From assembly GCA_022712315.1 (NCBI GenBank), contig JALAGS010000146.1, forward strand, positions 1-43,002: a stretch of 43,002 nt of DNA, given 5' to 3'. The DNA is from Sphingobacterium sp. (lineage in GTDB: Bacteria > Bacteroidota > Bacteroidia > Sphingobacteriales > Sphingobacteriaceae). Under the pieces are notes generated by a model. It was not told where the DNA came from, did no database searches, and was given only the letters and a program-made list of their open reading frames with translations. Each line of letters opens with the position of its first letter. The stretch's first letter is position 1. Both the position numbers and the translations under genes were made by a program. Below are positions 34,882-43,002 of this stretch, piece after piece.

Positions 34882-34916
34882 AAGTCTGCCTCCATGTAGA
34901 GGCAGACTTTTTTTTT
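34882..34916 (+). terminator. Plus-strand intrinsic terminator beside the TlpA gene end
   Basis: AAGTCTGCCTC (34882-34892) pairs with GAGGCAGACTT (34899-34909) over a 6-nt loop and is followed on + by nine Ts (34908-34916). The U tract is only on the + side, although the TlpA gene ends here on the minus strand and the MBL gene is also minus. So it would stop + transcripts coming through from the AraC gene, and may end the minus operon only less efficiently. Confidence 0.65.
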
Positions 34917-36387
34917 AGCCCTTATAAGGTTTTTTAGCAGCCTCTATAAGCTCTTTCATTTCTAATTTGATATAATCTACGTTTGGCGTAGATCCGGTCA
35001 AAAAGTAACGGATATTTCCGTCCTTGTCAATGATAAATTTTGCGGGAATGCCCTTGACGCCAAATTTTGCTGCCATGACCTCTCCGGTTTGCGGATCTTT
35101 TTGATCGTCGTAAAGCACTTCAAAAGGATAGTTATTTTTTGTGATAAAGGATACCACATTCTCTTTATAGTTCTTATCGCGTTCCCAAGTATTCATGAAT
35201 AAAAATTGTACTTCTTTATCATCTGCATAAGATTCTTGAGCGGCTTTCATTCCAGGGAATGAACGTACGCAAGGTTGACACCATGTTGCCCAGAAGTCTA
35301 AAACCACAACTTTTCCTTTTAAACTTGCCAAAGATACTTTTTCACCCTTTAGATTGAGTAGTTCAAAATTGGGTGCAGGTTTAAAGGTTGCCATCTCTTT
35401 AATGTGGTTACGAATGTTTTGTGTTAGCTCCTTTTTTAATAGAGCATTAAAATTGTCATATCCTTGAGCAGATCCATTTAATTCAGTATACAATGTTTTA
35501 AGATCATTTTCGACCGCAAACTGTCCTTTAGCATATAATTTAGTTAGAATATTATAAGCTTCGAGCTTTCTTCCTGTACCCATTAAAGATTTGTAGTATA
35601 CGGTCGCCAATCCATCAGCCTGCTCGGGAGCTGCCTTTAAAGCATTCTCTATATAACCGAGCGCTTCAGCGTATTTTTTCTGAGCAACAAGGATGTTTAC
35701 ATACGCTGACATGGAGCTTGCGTACCCCATGGCTGCGAAGCGGGCTTTATTGTCTTTCTGGTTCTCAGGAAGGGTAAGATAATAGTAACTATCATCCATA
35801 GCGGTTTTTAACAGCGGTGCTGCGGTAATCGTATCGCCAGCGCTCAATAGGATTTGACCTACGGGAATATATCCGTTTCCACGCCAGAATCGTTCTTTCA
35901 TCTCACCAAGATAATGTATTGCTTTTGGGGCATTTCCGTCGTTGGCAAAACTCTGCGCTAGATTAGCTAATACATAATCATATGTCAACGGCTCCTCAAT
36001 AAAGTTTTTGACCGGCCATTTCTTTATGAGTTCATTATATGCATTTTCTTTCTGTACTGGGGTACTTGCATTGTAAAAAACATCAGTTATAAAGGCATCT
36101 CGAGTTAATGATCCTTTTGGATATTTTTTCTTTGCTAATGCTTCTACCGAAGATTGCTGCTCTTCTTTTCCTAACGAGCGTAAGATATTGATAGTCGTGC
36201 GGTACTCATCTTCGGATTTATAAGTCTTTAGTTCACTCATCAACACGTTGGTAAGAGAATCCTTTTGCGTGAGTGTCCCTTTTTCGATAATCGGCAAGTA
36301 CTGTTGATATTTTCCGTTTGCCTGTTTTTGTGCAAAGGCAGCTGATATCGAAAAGACCAAAGTAGCTGTTAAGATTTTTGTTTTCAT
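34915..36387 (-). CDS. TlpA-like thioredoxin protein with TPR-rich N-terminus
   Basis: A 490-residue exported protein: signal peptide (1-19), a helical TPR-type region (about 130-300) and a TlpA/ResA-type thioredoxin domain (about 335-490). The redox motif is WATWC370-QPC373, and the cis-proline loop reads GVKGIPAKFIID. It probably acts as a thiol-disulfide reductant in the periplasm or on the outer membrane. It is the last gene of the sigma/FecR/SusC/SusD operon, 27 bp after susD. Such TlpA-SusCD units are common in Bacteroidota and the partner may process or mature the imported substrate. Confidence 0.92.
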   Translation of the reverse strand: MKTKILTATLVFSISAAFAQKQANGKYQQYLPIIEKGTLTQKDSLTNVLMSELKTYKSEDEYRTTINILRSLGKEEQQSSVEALAKKKYPKGSLTRDAFITDVFYNASTPVQKENAYNELIKKWPVKNFIEEPLTYDYVLANLAQSFANDGNAPKAIHYLGEMKERFWRGNGYIPVGQILLSAGDTITAAPLLKTAMDDSYYYLTLPENQKDNKARFAAMGYASSMSAYVNILVAQKKYAEALGYIENALKAAPEQADGLATVYYKSLMGTGRKLEAYNILTKLYAKGQFAVENDLKTLYTELNGSAQGYDNFNALLKKELTQNIRNHIKEMATFKPAPNFELLNLKGEKVSLASLKGKVVVLDFWATWCQPCVRSFPGMKAAQESYADDKEVQFLFMNTWERDKNYKENVVSFITKNNYPFEVLYDDQKDPQTGEVMAAKFGVKGIPAKFIIDKDGNIRYFLTGSTPNVDYIKLEMKELIEAAKKPYKG

Positions 36388-36414
36388 TTTTTGATTTTAT
36401 AACGTTTTTAATCA

Positions 36415-37800
36415 TTAATCTTCATATCCAGGGTTCTGTGTTAAGTTTTTGTTTATCAAGATCTGAGCTTGGGGGATAGGAAATAAGACATCTGTTGGTT
36501 GCCAGTTGGATTTGATTGGAGACAGCACAGTGCTAGCGCGTTCGGTTCGTTTCAGATCGAGCCAGCGATGGCCGAGTTCACCAAAAAATTCATGCAGGCG
36601 TTCGGTCTCTATTGCAGTAAGTAATTGAGTTTGGTTTAAGTTCGTACTAAGTCCTGCTAGTCCTGCACGATTACGGACAGCGTCCACATCAGTCCGTGCT
36701 TCTGTAATTTTTCCGAGTCTGGCTCTTGCTTCCGCACGAATAAGGTATTGTTCGGCTAAGCGAAGCACAATATGGTATTCGGATCCTGTGCCTGAGGCAA
36801 CTTTATATTTCGTTATCGCATAATAGATTTTGTTTGATACGGTCTTTGGACTTGTCCAATTTGTTTTTCTTAAATCAATGTTAGGAGCTGTCTCAAAGCT
36901 GTTGTATACCGCGTCTGGCAGCGTATAACCGGGGGTAGATGTAGCTGCCGTAATATAATTGGAACCAAATGTAGTCACTCCGGTCTGCGTACCAAGTTGC
37001 AGAATAACCTCATTACTTGAGTTTATAAAGCTTTTATCTGGTGTAGGCATGCCATAATCAGATGATTGCAGCACTTTGGTTGCGTAAGATTCCGCATTTT
37101 GATAATCTTTTTGGTAAAGAAACACCCTAGCCAATAGCGCACTGGCGGCTGCTTTGTTTGCTCGACCTCTTGGACTTGCAGTCGCATCATACGTTGTAGC
37201 CATTTTACTCTCTGCATCCTTTAGGTCAGCGATAATCTGATCATACACTTGTTGCACGGGCATTCGCGAAAGAGCTGCCTCTTCAAAAGCATGGAGGTCA
37301 TCGCGTAATTGCAGTGGTACATCTCCGTAAAGGTTAGCGAGATAGAAATAGGCGTAAGCCCTAAAAAATTTAGCTTCACCCAGGAGTTGGTCCTTTACAC
37401 TTGGGGTAAGGGTGGTTGATGCTTCTAGACCCGAGATTGCATTATTTGCATTCTTGATAAGTTGGTAACAATTTGACCAGAAATTAGCGACATTGCCGTT
37501 CGTGTTCAAAAGGCTGTTGCTATAGAATTCGGCTGTATTTGGATCGGTAGCATTATATTGGAGGTCATCGGCAGCAAGCCCAGTATAGAAAGTTGATGTT
37601 CCAGCGAGATTGATGCTTAATGTTGCCGTATACAATCCGCGTATAACACTGTTGGCTGAAGCATCTGTAGCGAATGCCTCACTGGCAAGTACCTGTGTTG
37701 GTGGAGCACCCAAATCCACAAATTTTTCGCAGGAGCTGAGAAGAAGGGATCCGCTGGTAATCGTTAATAATAGTATGGTTTTATTAATGTTTAATTTCAT
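36415..37800 (-). CDS. SusD/RagB-like substrate-binding lipoprotein
   Basis: A 461-residue surface lipoprotein. The lipobox is LLLSSC with C24 (mature CEKFVDLGAPP). The SusD helical fold is seen in LLGEAKFFRAYAYFYLANLYGDVPL and in the closing LHEFFGELGHRWLDLKRTE, with the terminal ILINKNLTQNPGYED. It starts 11 bp after susC and ends 27 bp before the TlpA gene. It is intact, unlike the copy at 25615. The substrate is unknown; with a sigma/FecR pair and no glycosidase in this operon, a peptide or other oligomer is as likely as a glycan. Confidence 0.94.
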   Translation of the reverse strand: MKLNINKTILLLTITSGSLLLSSCEKFVDLGAPPTQVLASEAFATDASANSVIRGLYTATLSINLAGTSTFYTGLAADDLQYNATDPNTAEFYSNSLLNTNGNVANFWSNCYQLIKNANNAISGLEASTTLTPSVKDQLLGEAKFFRAYAYFYLANLYGDVPLQLRDDLHAFEEAALSRMPVQQVYDQIIADLKDAESKMATTYDATASPRGRANKAAASALLARVFLYQKDYQNAESYATKVLQSSDYGMPTPDKSFINSSNEVILQLGTQTGVTTFGSNYITAATSTPGYTLPDAVYNSFETAPNIDLRKTNWTSPKTVSNKIYYAITKYKVASGTGSEYHIVLRLAEQYLIRAEARARLGKITEARTDVDAVRNRAGLAGLSTNLNQTQLLTAIETERLHEFFGELGHRWLDLKRTERASTVLSPIKSNWQPTDVLFPIPQAQILINKNLTQNPGYED

Positions 37801-37811
37801 GATTTCTAGTT

Positions 37812-40800
37812 TTAAAATTGACAGTTAAATCCAAATACAATCGTACGCAATGGTGGGAGTACCTGCGCAATCGTTCCGGTCCCTAAACCAGATGGCCCTC
37901 CTTGGACAGTAGTTTCGGTATCTAGAACATATTTATTCTTGGCCCATGTAAATAGGTTTTGACCTTGTATAAAGACATTGCAGTTAGACATCTTTAGTCT
38001 CGAAGTCCAGCTCTTAGGTAAGTTGTAAGATAGATTGACAGACCTTAATTTGAGGTACGAAGCATCACCATAAACTGCGTCAGAACTTGTATATTGGTTA
38101 TAAGAGTTGCTTAAGGCAGTTCCCTCAGCCGAAGCGGCGGGAGTTGTAATAGCACCCGGGATGGTTGTATTGGTGTTATTCGGTGTCCATCTGTCCAACC
38201 AATAATCGTTTTGGTTGACCATCGCTCCAGGTCTTGTATTGAGGATTTTGGTTACACCAAAGCGGTGATTAAATTGAAAAAATACGCCAATTTCAAAACC
38301 TTTGTAGGAGAACGTGTTATTAAATCCGCCATAGAAAGGTGTACCTAAATCAGCAACATAACGGTCATCACCTGTAATAGCTCCATCACCATTACGGTCT
38401 TCGTATAAAGCTCTTCCTGTTGCCTGGTCTACACCTTGATAGTGATACAAGCGGATCATATTGAGCGGCTCACCCACCAGAAAACTACTGGCATAGAATG
38501 TGTTTTCAATTCCAGGAAATTCTACAAGTTTATTTTTATAAAAAGTGAAGTTAGCTGACGTTTTCCATGTAAAACTTTCATTTGTAACATTGGTGGTATT
38601 CAGTTCCAATTCCAAACCTGTGTTTTGGATCAAAGCCGGTAAGTTTTCTTTGTAACTATTGTAGCCCGTTTGGGTACTCAAAACTAAATCAGTTATTTGA
38701 TCAGAGGAACGATTTCTGAAAAAATTTCCAGTGAATAAAATTCTATCCTTTAAAAAACCTAGATCTAGCGCAAACTCCAATTTTTTGGTTGTTTCCCATT
38801 TGATATATTCATTTGGGAGTGTTCCAATATTCATGGAAGGATTATTTAAATAGGCCGTTGTCGAAGAGTAGAGGGGGAGATAAAGGTAATTTGAAATTTG
38901 ATCATTACCTGTTGTTCCATAACTTGCTCTCAATTTACCAAAACTTAAAAATGGCAGATTATCCTGCACAAAATCTTCTTTTCCAAAGACCCATCCTAGC
39001 CCTACTGCGCCAAAATTACCGAATCGATTTTTAGGGCCGAAACGAGATGAACCGTCTCTTCTGAAAGTTCCATTGAACAAATATTTTTCTTTCCAGTCGT
39101 AGTTCACTTTTCCAAATACTGCATTGTACTTGTAGTAAACAAGGTTATTGCTTGCTGTGAATAATCCTGCCGCACTGAGGGACCCTAAAAGAGCATCGTT
39201 TGAATAATTAGAGCCGTTGGTAGTCTGCGAGCGCGATGAATTCTGCTGAAAACTTGTCCCGATCAATGCCGTCAGTTTCCCTTGGCCAACACTTTTTACA
39301 TAATCCAAAGTCGGTTCAATGATCCAATTTTCGGCCTTTGTATTGGAGAAACTTGATGAACCAAGCGGATTTGAGACAGTATTATTTAGAGACGTAATTG
39401 GGCGTTGACTATTTTGGTTCAATTGAGTGATTGTGTAACCAAAATTTGCTTTTGCTGTTAGTCCTGATATGATTTTATAACTCAAGTTGGCATTTGAGAT
39501 CAGATTATTGGTATTGCCAAAATATTTACGTTCGAGCAATGCGATCGGATTGTCAATAAATGCCGATGACGGTAACCAATAGTATTTTCCATTGTCACCA
39601 TAAATTGGATAATTTGGGGCCAAATTGTAGAGTGATGTGACATCAGACGAAGGCATATCCGAATTATCGTTTGCATAGCTCACTGATAGAGCTGCATTGA
39701 ATTTTTTATCAGAAGAGGTGTGATCTAGATTTAATCGGGAAGTAAAACGACTATTTTTGCTATCCCCATAAAATACGGTGCTTTCGCGTCTATATCCTGA
39801 ATTAAAGAAAAAGCGCGTAGATTCGTTTCCTCCAGACATATTCGCTTGGATGTCGGTTATATGCCCTTTGTTTCCAATAAGCATTTTCTGCCAGTCAGTT
39901 GATTTATTTTGATCCCATAGCATAAGATCAGGAGCATTATCTACTGTAGGTGTAACCCCTGCATTGGCAAAGGCCTCTTTTCTTAAGTTCAGATATTCAT
40001 CGAGATTTAACATGGGTATAAAGCGGTTGACCTCTGTAAATCCGGTATTGAAATTGACACCGATACGGGTACGGCCTGCAGATCCCTTTTTTGTGGTAAT
40101 CAATATAACACCATTAGCGCCGCGACTTCCATAAATCGCCGTGGCATCGGCATCTTTCAACACATCGATACGTTCAATGTCTGCAGGGTTAATCATACTG
40201 AAAGGACTTAACCCGCCAGAGGAAGCTGAGATACCAAATGAATTGAGGTTATCAGTAGCAGGTTGTCCACCGTTAAAATTTGTAAATGGAACTCCATCAA
40301 TAACATACAATGGGATTGATCCTGATGTCGTACCACTTAAGGAAGCCTGATTTCTGATCTGAATCTGAACAGCGCTTCCGGGTACCCCATTGTTTTGGGC
40401 GATTAATACGCCGGACATTCTTCCGGATAGCGCAGCAAGGGGATTACTTACCGGTTGAGAGGTGATGTCTTTTGCTGTAATCGAAGCAACAGACCCTGTG
40501 TTCAGTCTACGTGTTGTCGTACCATAGCCGATAACAACCACTTCTTCCAAACTGCCTTCTTCAGGTTTAAGTCTAATAGGAGTAGGGTTAGCACTCAGTT
40601 GTTTTGCTGGAATATCGACCTTTTGATAACCTATAAAAGAAAAAGTAATAATGACATCATCATTTGGAATACGGAGCCCCCATTGTCCATTGACATCAGT
40701 TGCAGTGCTCGTTTGCATATTACGGTATTCTGCTTTTTGCCAATCTTTAATGATGACAGATACCCCTGCCAGTGGTGCTCCATTTTCGTTGACTACTTGT

Positions 40801-41156
40801 CCCGCAATATGTTGTTGATTCTGTTGTTTTTCTTTTACAGCGATAATATTGTTGTCCAATATTTCCCATGTTAAATTGCTTCCGGCCAGAGATTGGGAAA
40901 GAATATCTTTTACACTGATTTTCTTTCCTACAATATTGACCGTTGTATTGGGAAGAATTGATTTGCTAAAGAACATTTTATATTTGCTCTTATCATTGAT
41001 TGTTTGAAAAACATCTTCGATCTTTCCGCCTTGGATGGAGAGGTCAATTTTTTCCGTTTGAGAATAGGCGAAGCTCTGTACATGTAAGGTGCTTAGACAA
41101 ACGAGCAGTAAAGCCAATCTCGATTCTTTTCTAAATTTGGGTTTTGTTTTGTTCAT
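37812..41156 (-). CDS. SusC-like TonB-dependent transducer with STN domain
   Basis: A 1114-residue outer-membrane receptor. Signal peptide (about 1-33), STN domain (about 35-110: IDLSIQGGKIEDVFQTIND through VKDILSQSL), carboxypeptidase-like domain (about 118-200), TonB-box-like LEEVVVIGYG, plug with the SusC signature TAIYGSRGANGVILITTKKG, and barrel ending IVFGFNCQF. The STN domain is what contacts FecR, so substrate binding here should activate the ECF sigma factor upstream. The gene is intact. It lies 24 bp after fecR and 11 bp before susD. The substrate is not known. Confidence 0.95.
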   Translation of the reverse strand: MNKTKPKFRKESRLALLLVCLSTLHVQSFAYSQTEKIDLSIQGGKIEDVFQTINDKSKYKMFFSKSILPNTTVNIVGKKISVKDILSQSLAGSNLTWEILDNNIIAVKEKQQNQQHIAGQVVNENGAPLAGVSVIIKDWQKAEYRNMQTSTATDVNGQWGLRIPNDDVIITFSFIGYQKVDIPAKQLSANPTPIRLKPEEGSLEEVVVIGYGTTTRRLNTGSVASITAKDITSQPVSNPLAALSGRMSGVLIAQNNGVPGSAVQIQIRNQASLSGTTSGSIPLYVIDGVPFTNFNGGQPATDNLNSFGISASSGGLSPFSMINPADIERIDVLKDADATAIYGSRGANGVILITTKKGSAGRTRIGVNFNTGFTEVNRFIPMLNLDEYLNLRKEAFANAGVTPTVDNAPDLMLWDQNKSTDWQKMLIGNKGHITDIQANMSGGNESTRFFFNSGYRRESTVFYGDSKNSRFTSRLNLDHTSSDKKFNAALSVSYANDNSDMPSSDVTSLYNLAPNYPIYGDNGKYYWLPSSAFIDNPIALLERKYFGNTNNLISNANLSYKIISGLTAKANFGYTITQLNQNSQRPITSLNNTVSNPLGSSSFSNTKAENWIIEPTLDYVKSVGQGKLTALIGTSFQQNSSRSQTTNGSNYSNDALLGSLSAAGLFTASNNLVYYKYNAVFGKVNYDWKEKYLFNGTFRRDGSSRFGPKNRFGNFGAVGLGWVFGKEDFVQDNLPFLSFGKLRASYGTTGNDQISNYLYLPLYSSTTAYLNNPSMNIGTLPNEYIKWETTKKLEFALDLGFLKDRILFTGNFFRNRSSDQITDLVLSTQTGYNSYKENLPALIQNTGLELELNTTNVTNESFTWKTSANFTFYKNKLVEFPGIENTFYASSFLVGEPLNMIRLYHYQGVDQATGRALYEDRNGDGAITGDDRYVADLGTPFYGGFNNTFSYKGFEIGVFFQFNHRFGVTKILNTRPGAMVNQNDYWLDRWTPNNTNTTIPGAITTPAASAEGTALSNSYNQYTSSDAVYGDASYLKLRSVNLSYNLPKSWTSRLKMSNCNVFIQGQNLFTWAKNKYVLDTETTVQGGPSGLGTGTIAQVLPPLRTIVFGFNCQF

Positions 41157-41180
41157 GTGAGTTATGTAGGTTGATTTTTT

Positions 41181-42197
41181 TTAAAATAGTTGCAATTGAT
41201 TTTTCCCCGTTTTTTTAATTTGAAAGTAATTGACAGTTTGTAATGCTTTTAGGATATTTTCCAGTTGTTCATTTTCGAATGTTGCTGAATAGCGTTGGCT
41301 AGCAATCGATTTATTTGTAATTTTAATTTCCACCCCATACATACGCTCTAGTTTCAACGCGATATCAAGTAATCTTTCGTCTTGAATTGTCATACGATTT
41401 AATAACCATTCGGTTTCCAGGGCAGATCCATCTTTTTCCGAGACGGAGAATGGCTGGATCGCTATGACCATAGGTGTCGAGACAGTTTTAGCCCTTGCAG
41501 GCAGGGATTTATCTTCGGATTCATGTACCTTGGTGATCACAAATTTTTCTTTGGGTTTTAATATAAATTTCTGATCGTTGGTCCCAGTCTTCCAAATTGA
41601 TACTTTGCCGCGCACAAGAGCTGTTTCCGCATTATTTTCCTCCGTATAATCGCGCACATTGAAAGCCGTGCCTAATACGCTAATTTCCATTCTTGGAGTG
41701 TGAATAAGGAAAGGTTTGGACGGGTCTTTTTTGACGTCAAAAAATGCTTCTCCTATTAAAGTAACTTCACGTGTGCTTGAGTCTTTGAATGAGGTAGGGT
41801 AGATTATTTTACTAGAGGCATTGAGCGTAATCTTTGTGCCATCCTCGAGTACAATTTGGCGATGTTGTCCATTGATTAGCGTGACTTCTTGATTGTTGGG
41901 AGATTTTATTTTGTACAAATAGAGACTAGCAAAAGCAATGCACAAGACGACAGCAGCGGCGGCAATTTGAGAAAAACTGAATGTACGTTTCTTTTTAGCC
42001 GCTAATCTAGCCACAATTCGGCTATGAATACGAGCTTTTAGGGCTTCCTGTACTTCATCAGTGAGTGTATTGAGTAAATTCGGCCGGGATGAGAATGAAT
42101 CGAAAAAACGTTCTACGATATCTATTTCTTCTGAATTGGCTTCGCCCTTTAAGTATTTGTCAATTAGCTTTTCAAGCTCTTGGTTAGGATGTTGCAT
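41181..42197 (-). CDS. FecR family anti-sigma factor
   Basis: A 338-residue membrane regulator that holds the ECF sigma factor until the SusC receptor signals. The N-terminal cytoplasmic anti-sigma region (1-70) has the helical YLKGEANSEEIDIVERFF start. One membrane helix spans about 75-95, then the periplasmic FecR domain (about 105-225; LEDGTKITLNASSKIIYPTSF, GEAFFDVKKDPSKPFLIHT) and a C-terminal STN-like/DUF4974 domain (about 265-338). It lies between the sigma factor (83 bp upstream) and susC (24 bp downstream), as in other Bacteroidota cascades. Confidence 0.95.
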   Translation of the reverse strand: MQHPNQELEKLIDKYLKGEANSEEIDIVERFFDSFSSRPNLLNTLTDEVQEALKARIHSRIVARLAAKKKRTFSFSQIAAAAVVLCIAFASLYLYKIKSPNNQEVTLINGQHRQIVLEDGTKITLNASSKIIYPTSFKDSSTREVTLIGEAFFDVKKDPSKPFLIHTPRMEISVLGTAFNVRDYTEENNAETALVRGKVSIWKTGTNDQKFILKPKEKFVITKVHESEDKSLPARAKTVSTPMVIAIQPFSVSEKDGSALETEWLLNRMTIQDERLLDIALKLERMYGVEIKITNKSIASQRYSATFENEQLENILKALQTVNYFQIKKTGKNQLQLF

Positions 42198-42280
42198 AGG
42201 ATTAGTACAATGTTCACTTATATAGTGCCTCTAAACGAGGAAAATGTACTAGTCTAAATAGACTTTTATTTGTAAGTGGT

Positions 42281-42871
42281 TTATTTGCAGTTGTATAAAA
42301 TTAAAAGTAGTGTCAAAAAATGTTGAATGACAAGTTTTTTTAGTTTTTGGATTGATACGCTGAGATGATTTTGGACTGTGTTTTGGGAAGTTTCGGTCAG
42401 ATCGCTGATTTCCTTTGTGGTCAGTCCATCCAGATATCTCATTTTAAAGATTTCTTTTCTCTTTTGTGGGAGATTGGCTACCCATTGTTCAATTAAAGAT
42501 TTTAGATCCTTTTCGGCATATTGATCTCCCTCTACAGCTTCTTGCCATTCGTAGAACTGATATTTTTCTTCAATGAGAATATTTCTGCGTTTGTTTTTTT
42601 TATAGATTTCGAAAACCTTGTATTTCATGCAAGTAAAGAGGTATGCGCCTACGTTGTGAATCTCTCTCTTGGAACAGTGTTCCCAAAGTTCGATAAATAC
42701 ATCCTGAACAATCTCCTCACATGAAGCTAGATCTTCGAGCCTTTTGTAGGATTCATCTAATAATACGGACCAATACTTATCATACAAAATATTGAAAGCC
42801 TCTAAATCGCCTTCTCGAAGCCTTGCTAATAAGCTTTCGTCATGATGAGATGCATATTTATCGTTTTCCAT
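42281..42871 (-). CDS. ECF sigma-70 factor, Bacteroides expansion type
   Basis: A 196-residue extracytoplasmic-function sigma factor. Region 2 (about 22-95) includes AFNILYDKYWSVLL, CEEIVQDVFIELWEH and VGAYLFTCMKYKVFEIYKKN; region 4 (about 128-180) has NLPQKRKEIFKMRYLDGLTTKEISDLT followed by the helix-turn-helix TSQNTVQNHLSVSIQKL. The frame is open back to 42934, but MENDKYASHH at 42871 gives the normal length and a start next to the candidate promoter. It is the first gene of the operon and is expected to transcribe the downstream genes once FecR releases it. Confidence 0.95.
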   Translation of the reverse strand: MENDKYASHHDESLLARLREGDLEAFNILYDKYWSVLLDESYKRLEDLASCEEIVQDVFIELWEHCSKREIHNVGAYLFTCMKYKVFEIYKKNKRRNILIEEKYQFYEWQEAVEGDQYAEKDLKSLIEQWVANLPQKRKEIFKMRYLDGLTTKEISDLTETSQNTVQNHLSVSIQKLKKLVIQHFLTLLLILYNCK

Positions 42872-42931
42872 GATATGATAGTGTGAAGTTAAATTCCATA
42901 GATGAGTAGGGTCGAGGAATATAACTTTTTT

Positions 42932-42962
42932 CAATAATACATATTTTATTAAATAAGGCCAA
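42932..42962 (-). promoter_or_regulatory. Candidate promoter for the sigma/FecR operon
   Basis: On the minus strand TTG (42960-42962), 20 bp, then TATTATTG (42932-42939), one base from the TAnnTTTG consensus with ideal spacing. It gives a leader of about 54 nt before the sigma factor start codon. Confidence 0.4.
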
Positions 42963-43002
42963 TATTCGTAAGTATTTTTTATGTTTTGTGTTTGATTTCT
43001 TG

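Overview
The window comes from a member of the Bacteroidota, most likely Sphingobacteriaceae and quite possibly Sphingobacterium. The reasons are two SusC/SusD pairs, one with an ECF sigma/FecR cascade, start codons without clear Shine-Dalgarno sequences, several Bacteroidota-type promoter matches (TTG, about 20 bp, TAnnTTTG), a GH29 fucosidase beside a sensor kinase, and Imm32/SUKH-type orphan immunity genes. The genus is an inference from gene content. I see no tRNA, rRNA, CRISPR array or insertion sequence.

Region 1 (2-4917) is nitrite assimilation: nirB (its first few codons lie outside the window), nirD, a formate/nitrite channel and a small exported protein, all on +. They converge on a Crp/Fnr regulator with an FNR-like cysteine pattern. 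Region 2 (4991-5975) holds two small orphan genes that look like polymorphic-toxin immunity remnants. Region 3 (5986-9003) holds an AraC regulator, an SDR oxidoreductase and a peroxiredoxin/DsbA-like pair.

Region 4 (about 9100-21906) is the most interesting part. Seven tightly packed minus-strand genes (YcaC-like hydrolase, alginate-export-like porin, secreted orphan M17 N-terminal domain, YtcJ-like amidohydrolase with a Cys/His-rich tail, DoxX, Dps, DUF1275) are followed, after a hairpin, by a TPR histidine kinase, an NtrC-type response regulator and a second sigma54 activator. A convergent perhydrolase-like alpha/beta hydrolase has a good sigma54 -24/-12 element. A 14-bp sequence, TAACGATATATCGT, lies a little over 110 bp upstream of both the hydrolase and the seven-gene operon, in the same orientation relative to each. 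I propose that these genes form one regulon, possibly for oxidative or electrophile stress and detoxification.

Region 5 (22266-34761) looks like a fucose-related polysaccharide-utilisation locus. Its susC and susD each carry a single-base frameshift in a homopolymer. A strong terminator, Imm32 and a small secreted protein follow, then GH29 divergent from an OmpR-type two-component system. Between GH29 and the kinase are three CCTAAT repeats at exact 11-bp spacing, a likely response-regulator site. A Crp-family gene, an AraC gene and an MBL-fold hydrolase come next.

Region 6 (34915-42962, minus) is one operon: ECF sigma factor, FecR anti-sigma factor, SusC with an STN signalling domain, SusD and a TlpA-like thioredoxin. 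This is the standard sigma/anti-sigma/transducer layout for substrate-induced outer-membrane uptake.
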